DNA of 64,000 nt, from contig NC_136004.1 in assembly GCF_048128805.1 (NCBI RefSeq), forward strand, positions 21,803,284-21,867,283, read 5' to 3'. Every line of letters begins with the position of its first letter. Within the stretch, counting starts at the first letter, position 1. The stretch is from Centroberyx gerrardi. Lineage: Eukaryota; Chordata; Actinopteri; Beryciformes; Berycidae. The notes beneath the pieces were generated by a model. It made no database searches and was not told the origin of the DNA. It saw only the letters and a program-made list of their open reading frames with translations. Position numbers and translations under genes: made by a program. Of this stretch, positions 24,301 to 37,800 are shown piece after piece.

Positions 24301-27300
24301 CCACTACACTGCACTGTTATCAGTCTCTCTCAGACCTCTTGTTTCCTGTCCCACACACACCTATAGTTTGATGCCATCTGGACTGGATCTCAAAACGTCT
24401 CAGACAGTACACACACAGTATGTTGGTAACCGTTGTACAGTGCAATAGCTGAAATACCCAATAGGGCATTCCTATGATTTTTGGCACTTAAAACTTGGTG
24501 CAGCCTTGATGAAGTTTGGTGCAACCTTATAGCTTGCCTCATAACTATAGTAGATAACATCCTCTCAGGTACTTTTGCCATACTAACACATCAAAGTGCC
24601 CTTGTGGTTGAATGGACTGCAGCCCTTCCCCAGGAAACCATCCATGAACGGTTTTCCGTTTATCCAATAGGTTTATTAATTGAGACTGAGAGGAAGGTGA
24701 GACCCAAGGGGAAATCTCAAAGTGAGAGAGCTGGCCTACAATCAAAGTCATCTTGGTCATTTTATTCAGCATTATTTGAAACCCAAAGGGATGTACATCA
24801 GATGTAAAACTCGGAGAAACTTTCTGAAGATGAGTGCAGAACATTAGGATTGTAACTTTTGTGTATTTATGGGTGTTGTTTGAAGACTATTTACCGTCTA
24901 GAGACCACTAGCCAAGGCAGGGTGTAACTCTGGACACAGTCTCTCACATGGGAATCCAACTCCACCCTATGAAGAGAGGGATGAGGATGAGAAGGATACA
25001 AAAAAATAGATTTCTTACCATGCACACACGCATGCACACACACTATGGCTCTCATATTTACAACTCGACATTGCTGTCCTATCTTAATCTGTACTGCATG
25101 GTCAAGGAGTGGAGCAAGTGAAAGTTCTGAGTAAGCCAAGATAGCACACATTGACAGAATAGTTTTGCAATGACTGAAGGCATTCAAGCACACTCATCAT
25201 GTGTGGCAAAATTGCTCCTGGATCTTGTCAACTGCATTGATCCTCTTGAGGTCTGAAATAGAACTAAATCCCAGCAGGTATTTTTCAACTATATCAGCCT
25301 GAGACCTGAAGTGTTGCCATGGGACTTGGTCTCATCAAAAGCTGCAAAAACGATGACAGTCTACCCAACATTTCTAAGAACTTAGACTCTGTAGTTGACT
25401 GCATATCTCTATGTAAAGAAGACTGTGGTTCAGCTTCTTATTAATAGAGAGCAGCTGGTCAGTGCGGCCCTTTGCACTGATGATGGCCTGATGGGCTGAA
25501 ACATCTGCTGTAATTATTCTTCACCATTTTGCACTTTTTGAGCACTATTTTGCACCACATCTTATTAATGTCACAATGAAATGAGAGATGAGTTTTTCAC
25601 CTTGTTAGCTAATTTTTCATGTCATAATATACACATATCTAACAATAAATCTTGTATTTTTATATAAGAAATCCCATCACTTTAACTTCCGGTACTTCCT
25701 GTATCTTTAGTGCTTACCTCATGGTGTACCAGTAGGCGTACATAAAACATTCCAACCAAAAAAACAATCCTGCCCCTCCGCCCCTTCGATCAAATAAAAC
25801 TGCAACTTTCTCTCTCTCCCTAAAGAATATGCCATTGGTTTACACTTTTGAATCATCCCTCCCTGTGTTATGTCCCGCCCCAACATCCTGTTTCAACAGG
25901 AAATACATCAAATTAGGGAAGCTAGATGCCATTTCATTGTGACTTTAAAGAACTCTTTTTTTCCCGTCTCAGCTCTCCGATTTCCTTTTTTGAGTTTTGT
26001 TTCTTTTATTCCCGAACAAATCAGTGCGTGATTTCCTCTGCGCTCTGATGTCGGCCTGTGACCCACCCATCCTCAGGAACAGAGTGCCGGACGGTGCGAC
26101 ACTCCTTCTCCACCTGCTCCACCTTCAGGTCATCGTCGGGGAAGTCTCCAAGTTCCTGCATCAGGGCAGAGTCTCCGCTTCGCAGCTGCGACATCAGGAA
26201 CTCCTCCAGGTCCAGGGGCTCCACCGCCTCATACGACTGGGGCTGGAGGGTGAAGGAGCGAGGAGGAGGAAGGGAAGAAGGGAGGAATCAGGGTTGGAAG
26301 AGAAGGAGGGAAAGAGAGCGGGGATGAGGGGAGATAAATAGAGAGAGAGAGTGAGAGAAAGAACAGACAGACAGTAGGAAAAAGAAATTAAATAATATCG
26401 GATTAATTTATATTCGGGCACAAATGACAAAATATCTTAGTATGTGAGCAAATGGGAAGAGAAGGAATATTTGCTCAAATACAGTTTCAGGATATTAACG
26501 AAGTCCTGAAGTGGAGTATCAGCAGAGTTTCTTATGTTAAATACATGTTACTTGGCCATTATAAATATGAAGCATACCAACAGCGTAACTAATAATTGTT
26601 TGAAGAGGATGGGAGAAACAAAAGGAAAGAGAGTAGGAGAGAGAATGAGAAACCAAAGAGATGAATCATCTTTGAAAAGCTACAGGGTGCTTAGCGAGTT
26701 TGTACGGCCCTCAGTCACATCCAAATACTACAGAGGAGGATGGAGAAAATAGAAAAGAGGGGGAGGGAGGAGGAGCCGGACAAGTTGAATCATGACCATT
26801 CTCTAATATCTCATACCTGTCGAGGAAGAAGAAGCTCAAGCACATTCATAAATAGAAACTGGAGCAAACTGGCCTGTAGCAGAAAGCAAAGCATCTTTTG
26901 GATAGGCCTATATTTAGACAGAACCTCTATCAATCCACTTGTGTGTTTCATAGAAGTACACTGCCTCTTTTTCCCCTAGTTATGCACAGAAAATTCACAC
27001 TCACAGTAAACTACAGGATACTTCAGAGCCACAGCAGATCAAAGGCAAATGAAAGGCTCAGTCACTTGTATACAAAATGAGGTCTGAAAACCTCATTCGC
27101 TCCTTTGAATCAGAATATATTGTTAAAATCATCAATACGAAATTTGAACAACTTCACACTGGCACATGGAGAAAAATAAACAAGCTTTTCATCATTAGAG
27201 TGCGCTCCTAGAAAAGCCACAGCCGATATGAATCATGCAGATCCCTTTTGCAGTGCCTCTGCAGGCTGGCTAAGGCTGCGGCATAAAAGGGGAACCTGCA

Positions 27301-29332
27301 TGGAGCAGGTGTTTCTGTGAAAAGTGACTACAAACTGGGCAGACCACAAATCTGGCTGGTGGAGTCAAAGGATTAGGCTACATAGGCATAGCCTTACACC
27401 AGAATATCATACTGAAATTATAAGCACGACTTTCCAAATAGCCGATAATAAAAGGAAATTGTCTTCTCGTGTTCACAAAGTCTCTCAACATAAATGTGGT
27501 AAGAGAGGAAAACCTACATTACCAAAAAGAATATTCTGAGTTTTTAACGCTGCACACACTGTGCAAACTGTCCCACACAGAAAGCATTTGCACGGCAGAC
27601 AGGTAGTGTACGAAAGAGTGAGTGAGAGAAAAAAAGTGTGTACAAGAGAATGAGAGAGAGGGGAAAAAGAAAGAGCGAAACAGGACACCGGCATGCACAC
27701 TGACAGATAATGCACATAAGAGGTAGGCCGAACTGCAGAGACCGGATGAGTCACTGCTGCAATGAACTATTGAAAGCAGAGAGAAATTCCATTTGCTCCC
27801 AGACGTGTTTTTGCACATCTCTCTGCCCTGAGGGATATTTTTCTCTACTTGGCACTGAAGAGGAAATTGCACCACAAGTGTTAGTATCAATGGCTAGCAT
27901 GCAACAAAAGAAGGAAAGAAAAGGCAGACAGGCAAACAGAATGACTGTGTATCTTTGCTATTTCAAACGGCAGATAGGCCTACAGACACAGCCTCTGTAA
28001 GGAGGAGTGAATCTAAAGTCTCTAAAGTGAAGGTCTTCTCCCTTTGTGTACCTTTCTGATTTTCTGCCTCAAAGTTTGGACAATAATGGAAGCCAATCTA
28101 CTACTATAATGGCCTCTTTCTTCCTGTTTAGCGTGGAGGCTACCAGAAAACAAATGAATGCAAATATATGCATGCCTCTGACTAGCACACGTTGCTCTAC
28201 GGAGTCGTGCTGAGAAGAGCCAGCCAACTACCTCCTGACCATATCAGCAGCAAGACTTTCTGTCAGTTTACTCTTCTGTGATTCTAAAGGTGATGATCCC
28301 TTTGCAACATTTAGTGGCAATGGAGATGGGCAATTTTACCCCCAGGAGGAAGTGAAATCTATATACAACAAAACTAGGTACAGACACAAGTATCAAGAAT
28401 TTTTTTTTGCACATTTATAGAGCCAACAACTGGAATATCAATCACTATTAGGGCCTCTCTTAAGTCTATATAGAGCATCCATTCATTGGAACAACACCGT
28501 CCATCCAAAACATACACTAATCAGAATGTCCGTGGGAGAGATAAAACAAAACAGAAATACATGGAGCATATGACAAACAATATCCTAATACAACACATCC
28601 TCATTTGACTTGAATTACGGCATTTAAGACAATCAATTGCATAACCATTGATCTCCTTCTAAAGCTTCACGAAAAGACAGGTGTGGTTGTACCGAAATTG
28701 TAGACTTACCCTGCTGCGTACTGAATGCAGAGTAAAAAAGGAAGTGAACAAAATGGCGCACTCCGGATATGGGAACCTACAATGTGTGGCGGCCAATGCT
28801 TTCTGCTAAAACTCAGCCACAACACCGGGCATAGATCCTTTCCAAATTGATCCTCATTCCTAGAACCTGAATACTCCAGAAAAGATCAGCATAACCAATA
28901 TGGCGAGAGGTGTTTGTAACCTATCAGAGAGAAGGGTGGAGCTGAGGCCGACTGCTTGAACATATAAAATGTTTTGGGATCAGTTTCATGTGTTTCAAGT
29001 GCAGTTTAGAGCTGAGGTGGGGAAACCGCAAAACACTTAAGGAAGTGACATCAGCAAAGCCTCCCTCCATCAACTGGTGTTTCACCAGACAGGAACAGAA
29101 ACTACCGGCACACGGACACATGCATGCTGCTTACACATAAATGCACATGAATACGTATGCGCATGCACACAGCGCACAGTCGCACACACACACACAAAGA
29201 CACTGCACACACTCAAGCACAGCACACATGCATAAAAACACATGCAGCGTTTCCTCTAATCCCTCAATTTGTATATTAAACCTACAACAAACAACACGTA
29301 TCACTCAACATTCAGAATTTTAGGCACTAAAA

Positions 29333-29417
<85 letters not shown>

Positions 29418-31803
29418 GATAATCAGCATGGTGATCCAAATCATAAGTGAAACAACAAACATCCCTCCCTCGTCTGGCTGTGCTAGACGTGATTGCTGAA
29501 TAATGGGAAAATATCATCCCGGAGATTATAGCATTAAAAGTCCTCTCCCGCATCCCAAATCCGGCCATATTAAAGATTTGCCCGTGTAAGCTGCAAGGTA
29601 AGCAGGCCCCCATCCAGCGCTTGTCAGTAGCCAAGGCACTGACCCATTTCCCAAGCAGGTTACAGATTAACCACGCTGCAGGCTGCAGGCCGGGGAGGGA
29701 TGGATGGTCCAACTACTCCTCCTCAACCCCCTGTCAGCTGACTAGCTCAAGGATCATCACTGGGAAAATATCAAAGGGCTACAGCTCAGTCAGTCATGCC
29801 CAGAGATATGTTAGGAGACTTAACGCCTAAAAGCTAAACAGAGAGGTATTAGAACGCATAAAACCAGAGAGATGGGCAGAGAGAGAGGGAGGGAGGTGAG
29901 GAAGAGACAGACACAGAAAAAGCAGGAGGATAGAAAGACGGATATAAACTCTGTGTGACAGAGACGGAGGGTCACATGGTGCCACTGAGAGTGTAGTGGG
30001 AACAAATCCCTCCAAAGGATTACTGTGCATCATTCTGTCTGCTTGCTTAAGAGAGGCAGAAATCATTCAAAGTCTCCTCTAGGCCGCATCCACAGAGGCA
30101 AAAAAACAACCCATCTCAGTGGCGTTCAATGCCATGTAGAAACTAAGGGACTCTAGGTTTTCCGAAAGCCTGTTAACTCAGGGAAGAGTGTCATACCGGG
30201 TTTAACAAAAGCATGTTAAACCATGTCTATGTTCATATCTGTTCTATTGAACGTGGAAGAAAGATGAGCTTAGTGCCAGATCCTTTTGAAAAACTCAGCG
30301 CTTTACGGAAAAGCAGATAGCCAGCTTTGGAGAAGCTGTGACTGGTGTGTCTATTGTTCGAATTACAGTTTTAACAAAGACTAGACACCACACTGAGTGT
30401 CAGGTAGTCTCAACGCTAATGACAGTAAAGAGGATAGTAAAGAAGAATTTGCTTATACCTCCAAGGTATAAACACAGGCATTAAAGCTGTGTGTGAGTGT
30501 AGGATTAGAGGAAACTCAGTAGTACACAGAAGTAGTGAAATTAAAGACAGTGTGTTAATTCATAATCATACAGCCAATTAAGGCAGAGGCATTGGAGTTG
30601 TTGGAGTAATGCAGTATTGTTCACACAAAGTAGACAATCGTCGTATTTAACAGCAGTGTAGTTGAGGGAATACATAGGTATACAGACTATAACAGCTCTT
30701 TCTTTGAGCATATAAAGCACAACCATTTATTAGACTATTTAGTATTAATAATAATATTATTCACTGTATACACGTGTCTCAAGTAGCACTATACCACTGG
30801 TATTAAGGGAGGCAACATGTGGATACCATGACATCTCTTTTGAATTAGCACTTATCATAATGTTACACACCTAGATAGCTAGACAGGAAATTGTCATTAA
30901 AATGTGCTGCATTTACACTTCATTTAAGTGAAAAATGTCTTCCATTGCTTGCATTCCTCATTGAAACCAGCCTGCAGCTAGTGTTACCCATTAGTTCAAA
31001 TGAAATATGCTAACTTTGCTAGCCATTTTTAGGGTAGCCGAGGAGCAGATACTTATTTTGCCTAATGTGACTAATGCCTGGCAGATAGAAATTACAGACT
31101 CATTTAAAAAAAAATCAAGTTATCTTTTTATAGAAGGAAACTCACCACAGTAAAGCACATTGAGGCCGAGGCGTTGGAGTTGGTTCGGCTGTGAAAAGAG
31201 CCATGGTTCCCACTGAAGTGTCGTCTGATCTCTGCAGACGAGTGTCTGCAACAAAACATGGAAACACATGATTCAGTGGGTTATATGACCAGGAGGCAGA
31301 CAACAGTAGTTATATAGTACCAGTGCAGTCTGATTGCGGTTGATAATTATTTGAATATTTATAGGCTAAACAAATTACAAAATGATTCCATATGGGGGAT
31401 ATGGGCCTGCAGAACTACGATAAAAGAAAAGTGTGAGACACAGAAAGACAAAGCATCTCCAACCGCATGTAAAACTGTAACTTCTGAACTATTCAAGGAA
31501 CATCCAGACAACGCATCTTAATGAGAGATGCAACAGCAATTCCACCATTGTTCATACTCTCATTAGTGTGAATTGGTCTTCCACGGTGATCCCATTCAAA
31601 CCATTGTTTACCCTCTACAGAAAGGCAGCTCTGCTAGCTGTGTGCAGCAGAGCTGTGTCAAGCTGGCAGCCATACAAACAGTGGAATAAATATGGTGTCC
31701 TGATTTAAGGGTCAGACCAAGCAGGAAATCAACATGACAGAAGAATGGAGTAGCATTCACAAATACTCATACATCGGGTAAATGGGGATGTGGAGGGATG
31801 TGG

Positions 31804-31851
<48 letters not shown>

Positions 31852-34800
31852 CCTGTAGTTCTCCAAAAAGAGGTGAAAAGAAGCAGAACAGACACTAACA
31901 AGAAGAGAACCAGTGTCCCAATTTGTTGCACACATCTCGTCTCTCCTCAACGCTGAGCTAAAGCACTGTCTATTTCTTTATAATTAATCTACCATATCAT
32001 TGGACCCCCACCAAACCCTACACAGTAACTGCTTTATTCTCTGCTGCTCAGTGATGAAAGGCCACTTGTCTGCATTTGTGTGTGTAAGTGTGTGTGTGTG
32101 TGTGTGTGTGTCAGAAGTAGTGTATTGCGACATTGACACATTGGAAAGAGTTGGAGGGCAAAGACAGGCTCGATCAAATGGGTCACATTCCCAACCACTT
32201 CCCCTGTGGTCAATCTCCTGCCTTCATTAAGTCCCCATGGCCATTGTTGCGACGGCCCTGTCCCTAATTACAGCCACAAACTCATAAACACCAACGCAAT
32301 GAAGGAATGCTGGCATGTCAAATCCACACAAGCTGCTATGGAGTCAAGGAGATTGTGAAATTTGTAAGACTGTTTCATGTAAGCGTCCAAAAACTAATAT
32401 CCTCAATGTTCTACAGAAACAATGAGTCCCCCCAAAAATTTACTTTTCAATAATCAAGAAAAGCTGGTTAATGTTCTCCATTTCCACATTTTACTTAATT
32501 CATTTTCAAGGGCTTTACCGAAAACACAGTATCTACTGCAACTTTGACATATATACGCACATGCTGTACATAACACTTCCCCCTCCCTCCTGTCAATCAC
32601 ACCACATGGTGAGTCAAAGCAGTAAATAAACGCCAAGGAAGGTCAAGGCGTGGGTGGGAGAACAGTATACAAATTTACACAAAGAGTAAAGTTCATCAGT
32701 GCAGTTATTTACCCAGGTAGTCCCATATTAAAAATATCTTACAAGAGAGACATGGACAAGAAAGCAGCATCACGACAACCAACAATGCAAGAATGTACAT
32801 GATCAAAAATGGCATTAAATTAATCACATGGAGGATATTACTACACACATATGCATGCTGATATGCACAGCTTGTGCGCACACACTCATTCACACACACA
32901 CAGAAAGGTATGCATGGCCACATTATCAACTTTCACTGCTATCATGGCTAACAACAGAGCTGTGTTAGGCAATACTCACTTGTCCAAAAGTCACTCTTAA
33001 CCTAATCCTGCAGAGTTCTCAACACATTTTTAACCCTTCTTTAACTCAGAAAGTTGACTACAGCATAATAGAGAACTAACATGGGGGAAGAAGGCTTACA
33101 CACAACACTCACACCTGCAGCTCAGTACAAACACAGTCCTGCACTGCTGGCCACTGAGCAGCTCTATCGCAGCAGTTAGGGCTGTGCCTTGCTCAAGGGC
33201 ACTTGGACAGTGGTTGCATTAGTTGCACCTTGGTTGCACCTTGCATTAGTGTCCCTCCAGTCACACACTTCTTAAAGTATTAGGCTACCTCCTCTTATGT
33301 ATGAATGTCTAAATAATGAATACATAACAGGCCCAGGGTATACAACCTGTTCAGTCAGATTAATATATGTTTAGTTTGGTGGTTCCATTATTCAGTTGAT
33401 GACCAGAAAAAAACATCCCAGAGCAAACAAGTTTGTCTTTTCTTCCCCAAGGGCAGATTGTGTGGTGGGTGTATTGTGCTTTTACCCAAGGCAATTTAAA
33501 CCCAGTAAAACCTTCTCATAACTTCACTTCTAAAAGAAACTTGCCCTACCCGGCGTACAGTCTGAGCCCATAACCACTCCGCCACATTCTGCAAACATAT
33601 GCTTTCTATATCTCTCGTTGACATTGGGCAGACAAAGCTCACGGCAGACATACAAACCCATACTAATACAAAACGCACATGTAAAGTGCCATGTGCATAT
33701 GTACACAAGCTTGCATGCACACGTTTGCATGCATGCACACACGTGCACACACACATGCACACGTACACGCGTGCGCACAAACACACACACACACACACAA
33801 GGCCTGTCTATAAAAAGACTAGGCGAGTAAAACAGTAATCAGCTCCTGCCAGCAGAGCCAAGCAGTCATTATTTTACCACTGGTAGACAAACAGCTTGTC
33901 ATGACAGACAGCATCTGTCATTCTCTTTAATGGGCCAGTGTCTTGGATCCTTTGTTACATAAGACCAAAGCTGTTCTTGTCAGGAAGACAAAAAGTAAAG
34001 CTTTGGATTTTGGTCATTTCAGCAAACTGTTGCCAACAGCAGCTTGAGTCATAAGCCTATCCTAAGCCTGCGTCTTGATAACTATTTTTGACTGAAACAA
34101 CTATGAATGAATGAAGCAATGGATTATTGTATTGGATTAACCCAATGAGAGCACTTCAAAAAGGAACAAATTGTACTGTCAGCTAGTAACTCCACTGTTC
34201 TTAGCTGACAGGACAAAAAGGCCAAGAGCATTGGTTACTCAAGGTCATGATTGTTTAAATAGGGAGAGTTCTGTAAAACACAGCGACACCACCCTCCTCT
34301 AACACAGGGCCGCCCCTGTCTGTAAAAACAGCATGTTATTGAAGTTGAGTGCTTTGGTCTCGAAAGCTCCTTCTGCAGCTTTTTTGTGCCGCACCATGGC
34401 TTAGGGGTTCAAGTCTGTGATCTCTGAGAATGGCCATGGTGACATTCCCCTAGAGGCGCATTCTTCACCGCCGCTCTGTGGGTCCGATGCAGTCCTCCTA
34501 AAATATAATGTGAGCAGAGCCAACATCAGCAAATCGGCAGATGTTGCCACTCCATTGAGCAATGCATGAGGGGCTCCCGAACCTTCTGAAGTAACAATTC
34601 AAATGAAAGGCTAGGCTAAGTAAATGTTGAAGCAGACTTCAGCACAGTGCTCAGCTTTTCAATTCCATCTCACTCAGAGAATATATTATGTGGTTATGGT
34701 TGTTTTCCCAAAAGAACCACAGTCATCTGCTGGTATTGCAAGACATTAGTCACTCTTATCACAACAACAGCATCTTAGACATGTTGCGGGTCCATCATCA

Positions 34801-37800
34801 TCCCAACATAATAATACAGTCAGACCAGCTAGTTAATGCTGATGAGGACCCTTAAACGTCTGTATGATGTTGGAGTCCTGAGAAAACCCGGTGTCTCTAA
34901 TTTAGCCCTTTTAATACTTTAATGAGCCCAGATCCCAAGGTAAGATTGCGAAATTTGGGGCCCGGAGTGAAAACCCTTAAGCACCCCTTCCCTATAGGAA
35001 AGAAGCAGGCCCTTTTGTCAAGTCAGGCTGTCTATGCAGGCCTGCACTTGCTGTGTGTGCGTAGGGTCTGTTCCTGTCAGCATTTCTGGAATCACTGCCC
35101 CAGCATTCCCCAAAGTGTATCAGACTCAAAAATTGCAGTATCCCTGCTACTCACTGCTACGCTTTTACTGTTAGGCCCACCTGATAGCCAGATCTATAAT
35201 TCTACCCGGGACGACCTGTATTTATGTTGACTGTGCATGTTCTGACTCCCACCAGGCATACTGCTCAGTCAGACAGGCTATAATTATTATTATCATTATT
35301 ATCAAGTCATTGCACTGGAGGCGGGTGGCTCCCTGAACTTGCGTCTTCATAGTCTAAAAAAAAAAATCCTACTCCCAAAGGTCTTCTCTCCTTCATCTCA
35401 ACTAAACTGGGAACACAGGAAATCAGAGAGCGGTGTGGCGGACATGACAACAGGAGGAAGGTGGACCGAGGGGATGCCCCCACTGTGCGTCTCATACTAT
35501 CATATGCCTCCAGACCTAATGGGTCTTAGTGCTATCAGTGCCATCACCGCTCGGCTTCCTGTCAAGAGGGAGGCGCACACAAACACAACATCATCTGGCA
35601 GGAGTCGGGTCACACGCTGCTCCGAGGGAGAAAGTGTGGCCAAAAGGAAACTTCAGATGGAAGCAACTTCATGCGGGATTTGAATACGTCTACCACAAGG
35701 CTAGTCGTTTATCAAAAGTCTTTAGTGTATAAGTCTATAGCTCAAGGGTCCACCCACACCCAGGAGGGTTAACAGATGTCATTAGGCAAAACCCAGAGGA
35801 AATCAGATGCAACTCAATCCCGATCCCCCAGCCACTTAGAGTATTGAACGACAGAGGCCCCATGTCCACAGCTGTCCTCACACCTGCTGCCATATGCTAG
35901 TAGTGAGGAACATCATGTTCAATGGTAGAGTGTTGAGCGTCACGTCCGAATGAACAACCACAGAAAAATGTGGCTGCATCCACAGTCTATCTAGCCGTCA
36001 AAATGTAACGTTGTGTTGCGCTGTAGTATTTACTTCAGCATTTTGCATGCTTCACTGACACAGTTTTTTACTTCTCTTTCATCCCCCACTCTATCTGGAC
36101 TATGAAGAAACACGTATTTCCTGATTTAAAACTGCCATGAAGAAAAAGCGAAGTGAAACCTAAGCAAGGCTATGTCAAAAAGGGCAGGATTTCCTTCACA
36201 CTCCATCCTGATGGAGAGATAGAGAGAGGACTAGACATGAGGACTGACAGGACATTTATGTGCTGTACAAGACCTTGGTAAAAAGCAGCGTAAAATAAAA
36301 AACAGAGCTGTGATTTTGTTTGAATTGGTTACTTTTAGATGGATCTATGTTACATAGGGTTCATTTAATGTTACCGAATCAATATGAAAATGATTTAATG
36401 TTAAATACCAAAACTCCCTGAACACAACACTTAAAAACAAATCACTGTTGTTTTTGGCCTATGCTGTTCAACACATTATCACACAGAGGCAGACAGATCT
36501 ATCCGCTGGCTCATCACTGGATTCAGACTGGGGACTCACGATCCTTTACTCCTCTCAGCAGCTGAGCTCAGCTCTACACAGGAGGTATCCAAGATTTCGC
36601 CTAGCTTTTAAACAAGCATATGGTGGCGGATGGAGGAGTGCAGACTCTGTAATAGCACACAACAACATTTAGAAACCAAGAGAAGGCTACTGGAACTCTT
36701 TCAGAAACACTGTGCATGAAGGCATCAGTGTAACTTCTTCCAATGCCTTCTGCAAGGAAAATATATTACATATATTCTAAATTTTACATTCTCGCTCAAG
36801 TGGTGTCAGAAAACACTTATGAGGGCCGACTAAAAGCTGCAGAAGCAGGGAAAACTGGTATTTGGGTCGGAGTGATTTGAAGGGGGATCAATGGGGATTA
36901 AATGAATGCCCCTTGTTAACTATAATAGGAAATATGAGGGAAAACAACAATTTGCCTCCCCATCATCCTCCACAGATTTGACCAAAAATAAGCCATGTAG
37001 CCACTCATCACTGTCCACTTCTACTGAACTCTCTCCACTTCAGAGTGAATGAACTCTGGTGCACAGTGTGTTAAATGGCTGTAACACCACGCACAGAGTG
37101 TACAACAAAAGCACTCAACTCAAACTGCCCTATTGTGTGAGAAGCCTAGGAGAAGCGTTATATGCCTGTGTGCCTGCTAGCCATAGGAAGTATTGGTGTT
37201 TGTTTTAATGAGCTGTACAGCATAAGCATGGCACACAATGGACTCCCACGTACAGTACTTCCTCCACACCTGGCCAGTGGCACAGCAGGAACTATGATCA
37301 CATCCCTCCTCATTTATAGCAGCTCTATTGGGTTAGCAGACCTTACACATACACACACACACACATACCAAAGGAAATGATCATAAAGCACAGCCCTAGA
37401 TATAGAAACAGTCTATTCCTCATGAGGGGGAAATGGCACTGACAAAGCTACTACAGAATATAGATTTAGTCGTGTCAGCTTTACTGTAGAAGCCTGGGAG
37501 GTTCAGTATTGCCTCTTTGAGCTTTCCAGCCTAAATATTAACAATGAATAATACAATAATGAACCTACAGGAGAGTAATGAACTCGTGGTGTATCACAGA
37601 GTTGTCACTACTAGAAGATAGCTATGTTAGCCATGTGCTCTAATAAAACAGAACGACTGCCAAACATGATTTACTGTAGGAATTACGACAATGACGAAAC
37701 ATAAGCAAAAACAGTGGACTGCTTTACATCCATCGAGGCTGCTTTTCTACTTCTGAAACAAACCGGACAGAGTGAACTACTAGCCGAGAGTGCGTTAACA

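Larger units (their letters stand above)
26243..31145. other. dock8 intron 2, 4.9 kb
   Basis: Apart from the candidate promoter at 28710-28905 and the (AG)n tract at 29335-29413, I see no gene. Reading frames of 60-130 codons here have no family signature and overlap purine/pyrimidine repeats. Confidence 0.6.

Noticed and set aside
25490..25640. GATGGCCTGATGGGCTGAAAC stretch as a named repeat
   Set aside because: Similar words recur in fish genomes as I recall, but I could not define ends or a second copy here.
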